Shown here in pieces: positions 7,937 to 8,034 of a stretch of DNA of 8,034 bases. The stretch comes from Pseudomonadota bacterium. GTDB taxonomy: Bacteria; Myxococcota; UBA9042; PHBI01. The first letter of the stretch is position 1. The number at the start of each line of letters is the position of its first letter. The stretch is from assembly GCA_005788935.1 (NCBI GenBank), contig SYAK01000401.1:1-8034 (forward strand), in the 5' to 3' direction. The notes under the pieces were generated by a model. It worked only from the letters and a program-made list of their open reading frames with translations. It had not been told where the DNA came from and did not search any database. The translations under genes were made by a program, and so were the position numbers.

Positions 7937-8034
7937 CCCGACTCCGCTGCAGAGCAACGCGACCTGTTCCCTCTCGAAGAATCTCATGATCCACAAGCTG
8001 CGATGCGAGTGTCTCCAGCTGCATCGCCACCGCT
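7937..8034. other. Right edge: probable 3' end of a minus-strand gene, identity unknown
   Basis: The terminator just to the left implies a leftward transcript here. One minus-strand frame is open from the edge for 16 codons and stops at TGA 7986-7984, 47 bases before the terminator hairpin. That would suit the C-terminus of a protein gene, but the residues are unrecognisable. A non-coding RNA end is equally possible. A short plus-strand frame from ATG 7986 also runs off the edge and has no good ribosome-binding site. Confidence 0.25.

Noticed and set aside
7698..8030. 110-residue minus-strand open frame from the right edge
   Set aside because: It runs straight through the minus-strand terminator hairpin and into antisense of the fourth lipoprotein, with no family resemblance.

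Overview
The window is very GC-rich, strongly G/C-biased at third codon positions, and fully protein-coding in style. It looks like a chromosomal segment of a bacterium related to Myxococcota (delta-proteobacterial lineage). The reasons are a DUF1592-type gene next to a DUF1552 gene, several lipoproteins whose mature N-termini are Asp/Ala/Pro/Thr-rich linkers, and a clpS-clpA pair. This placement is inferred from gene content; no rRNA or tRNA gene is present to confirm it.

Left part, minus strand (1-2510). Reading leftwards, the genes are an FAD-dependent amine-oxidase/UDP-galactopyranose-mutase-like oxidoreductase (2510-1188), clpS (1095-670) and the 5' part of clpA (659 to beyond position 1). 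clpS and clpA are 10 bases apart, and the clpA ribosome-binding site overlaps the clpS stop codon. They encode the N-degron adaptor and the unfoldase of the ClpAP protease. A 92-base gap holding two abutting 10-base palindromes separates them from the oxidoreductase.

Middle (2511-2687). This is a 177-base divergent intergenic region that should hold the promoters of both transcription units.

Right part, plus strand (2688-7872). Four genes form a compact operon of exported proteins: a lipoprotein alpha/beta-hydrolase, a DUF1592-family lipoprotein with one CxxCH haem-type motif, a DUF1552 protein with a twin-arginine signal, and a fourth lipoprotein of unknown function. The first three overlap by 4 bases at each junction (GTGA, ATGA), so they are probably translationally coupled. 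The fourth follows after 42 bases with its own strong ribosome-binding site. All four products should act outside the cytoplasm. The operon therefore looks like a cell-envelope or extracellular module built around the uncharacterised DUF1592/DUF1552 pair, and this is the part of the window most likely to hold undescribed biology.

Right edge (7873-8034). A well-formed intrinsic terminator oriented for the minus strand implies a minus-strand gene beyond the right edge that converges on the operon. No plus-strand intrinsic terminator was seen after the operon.
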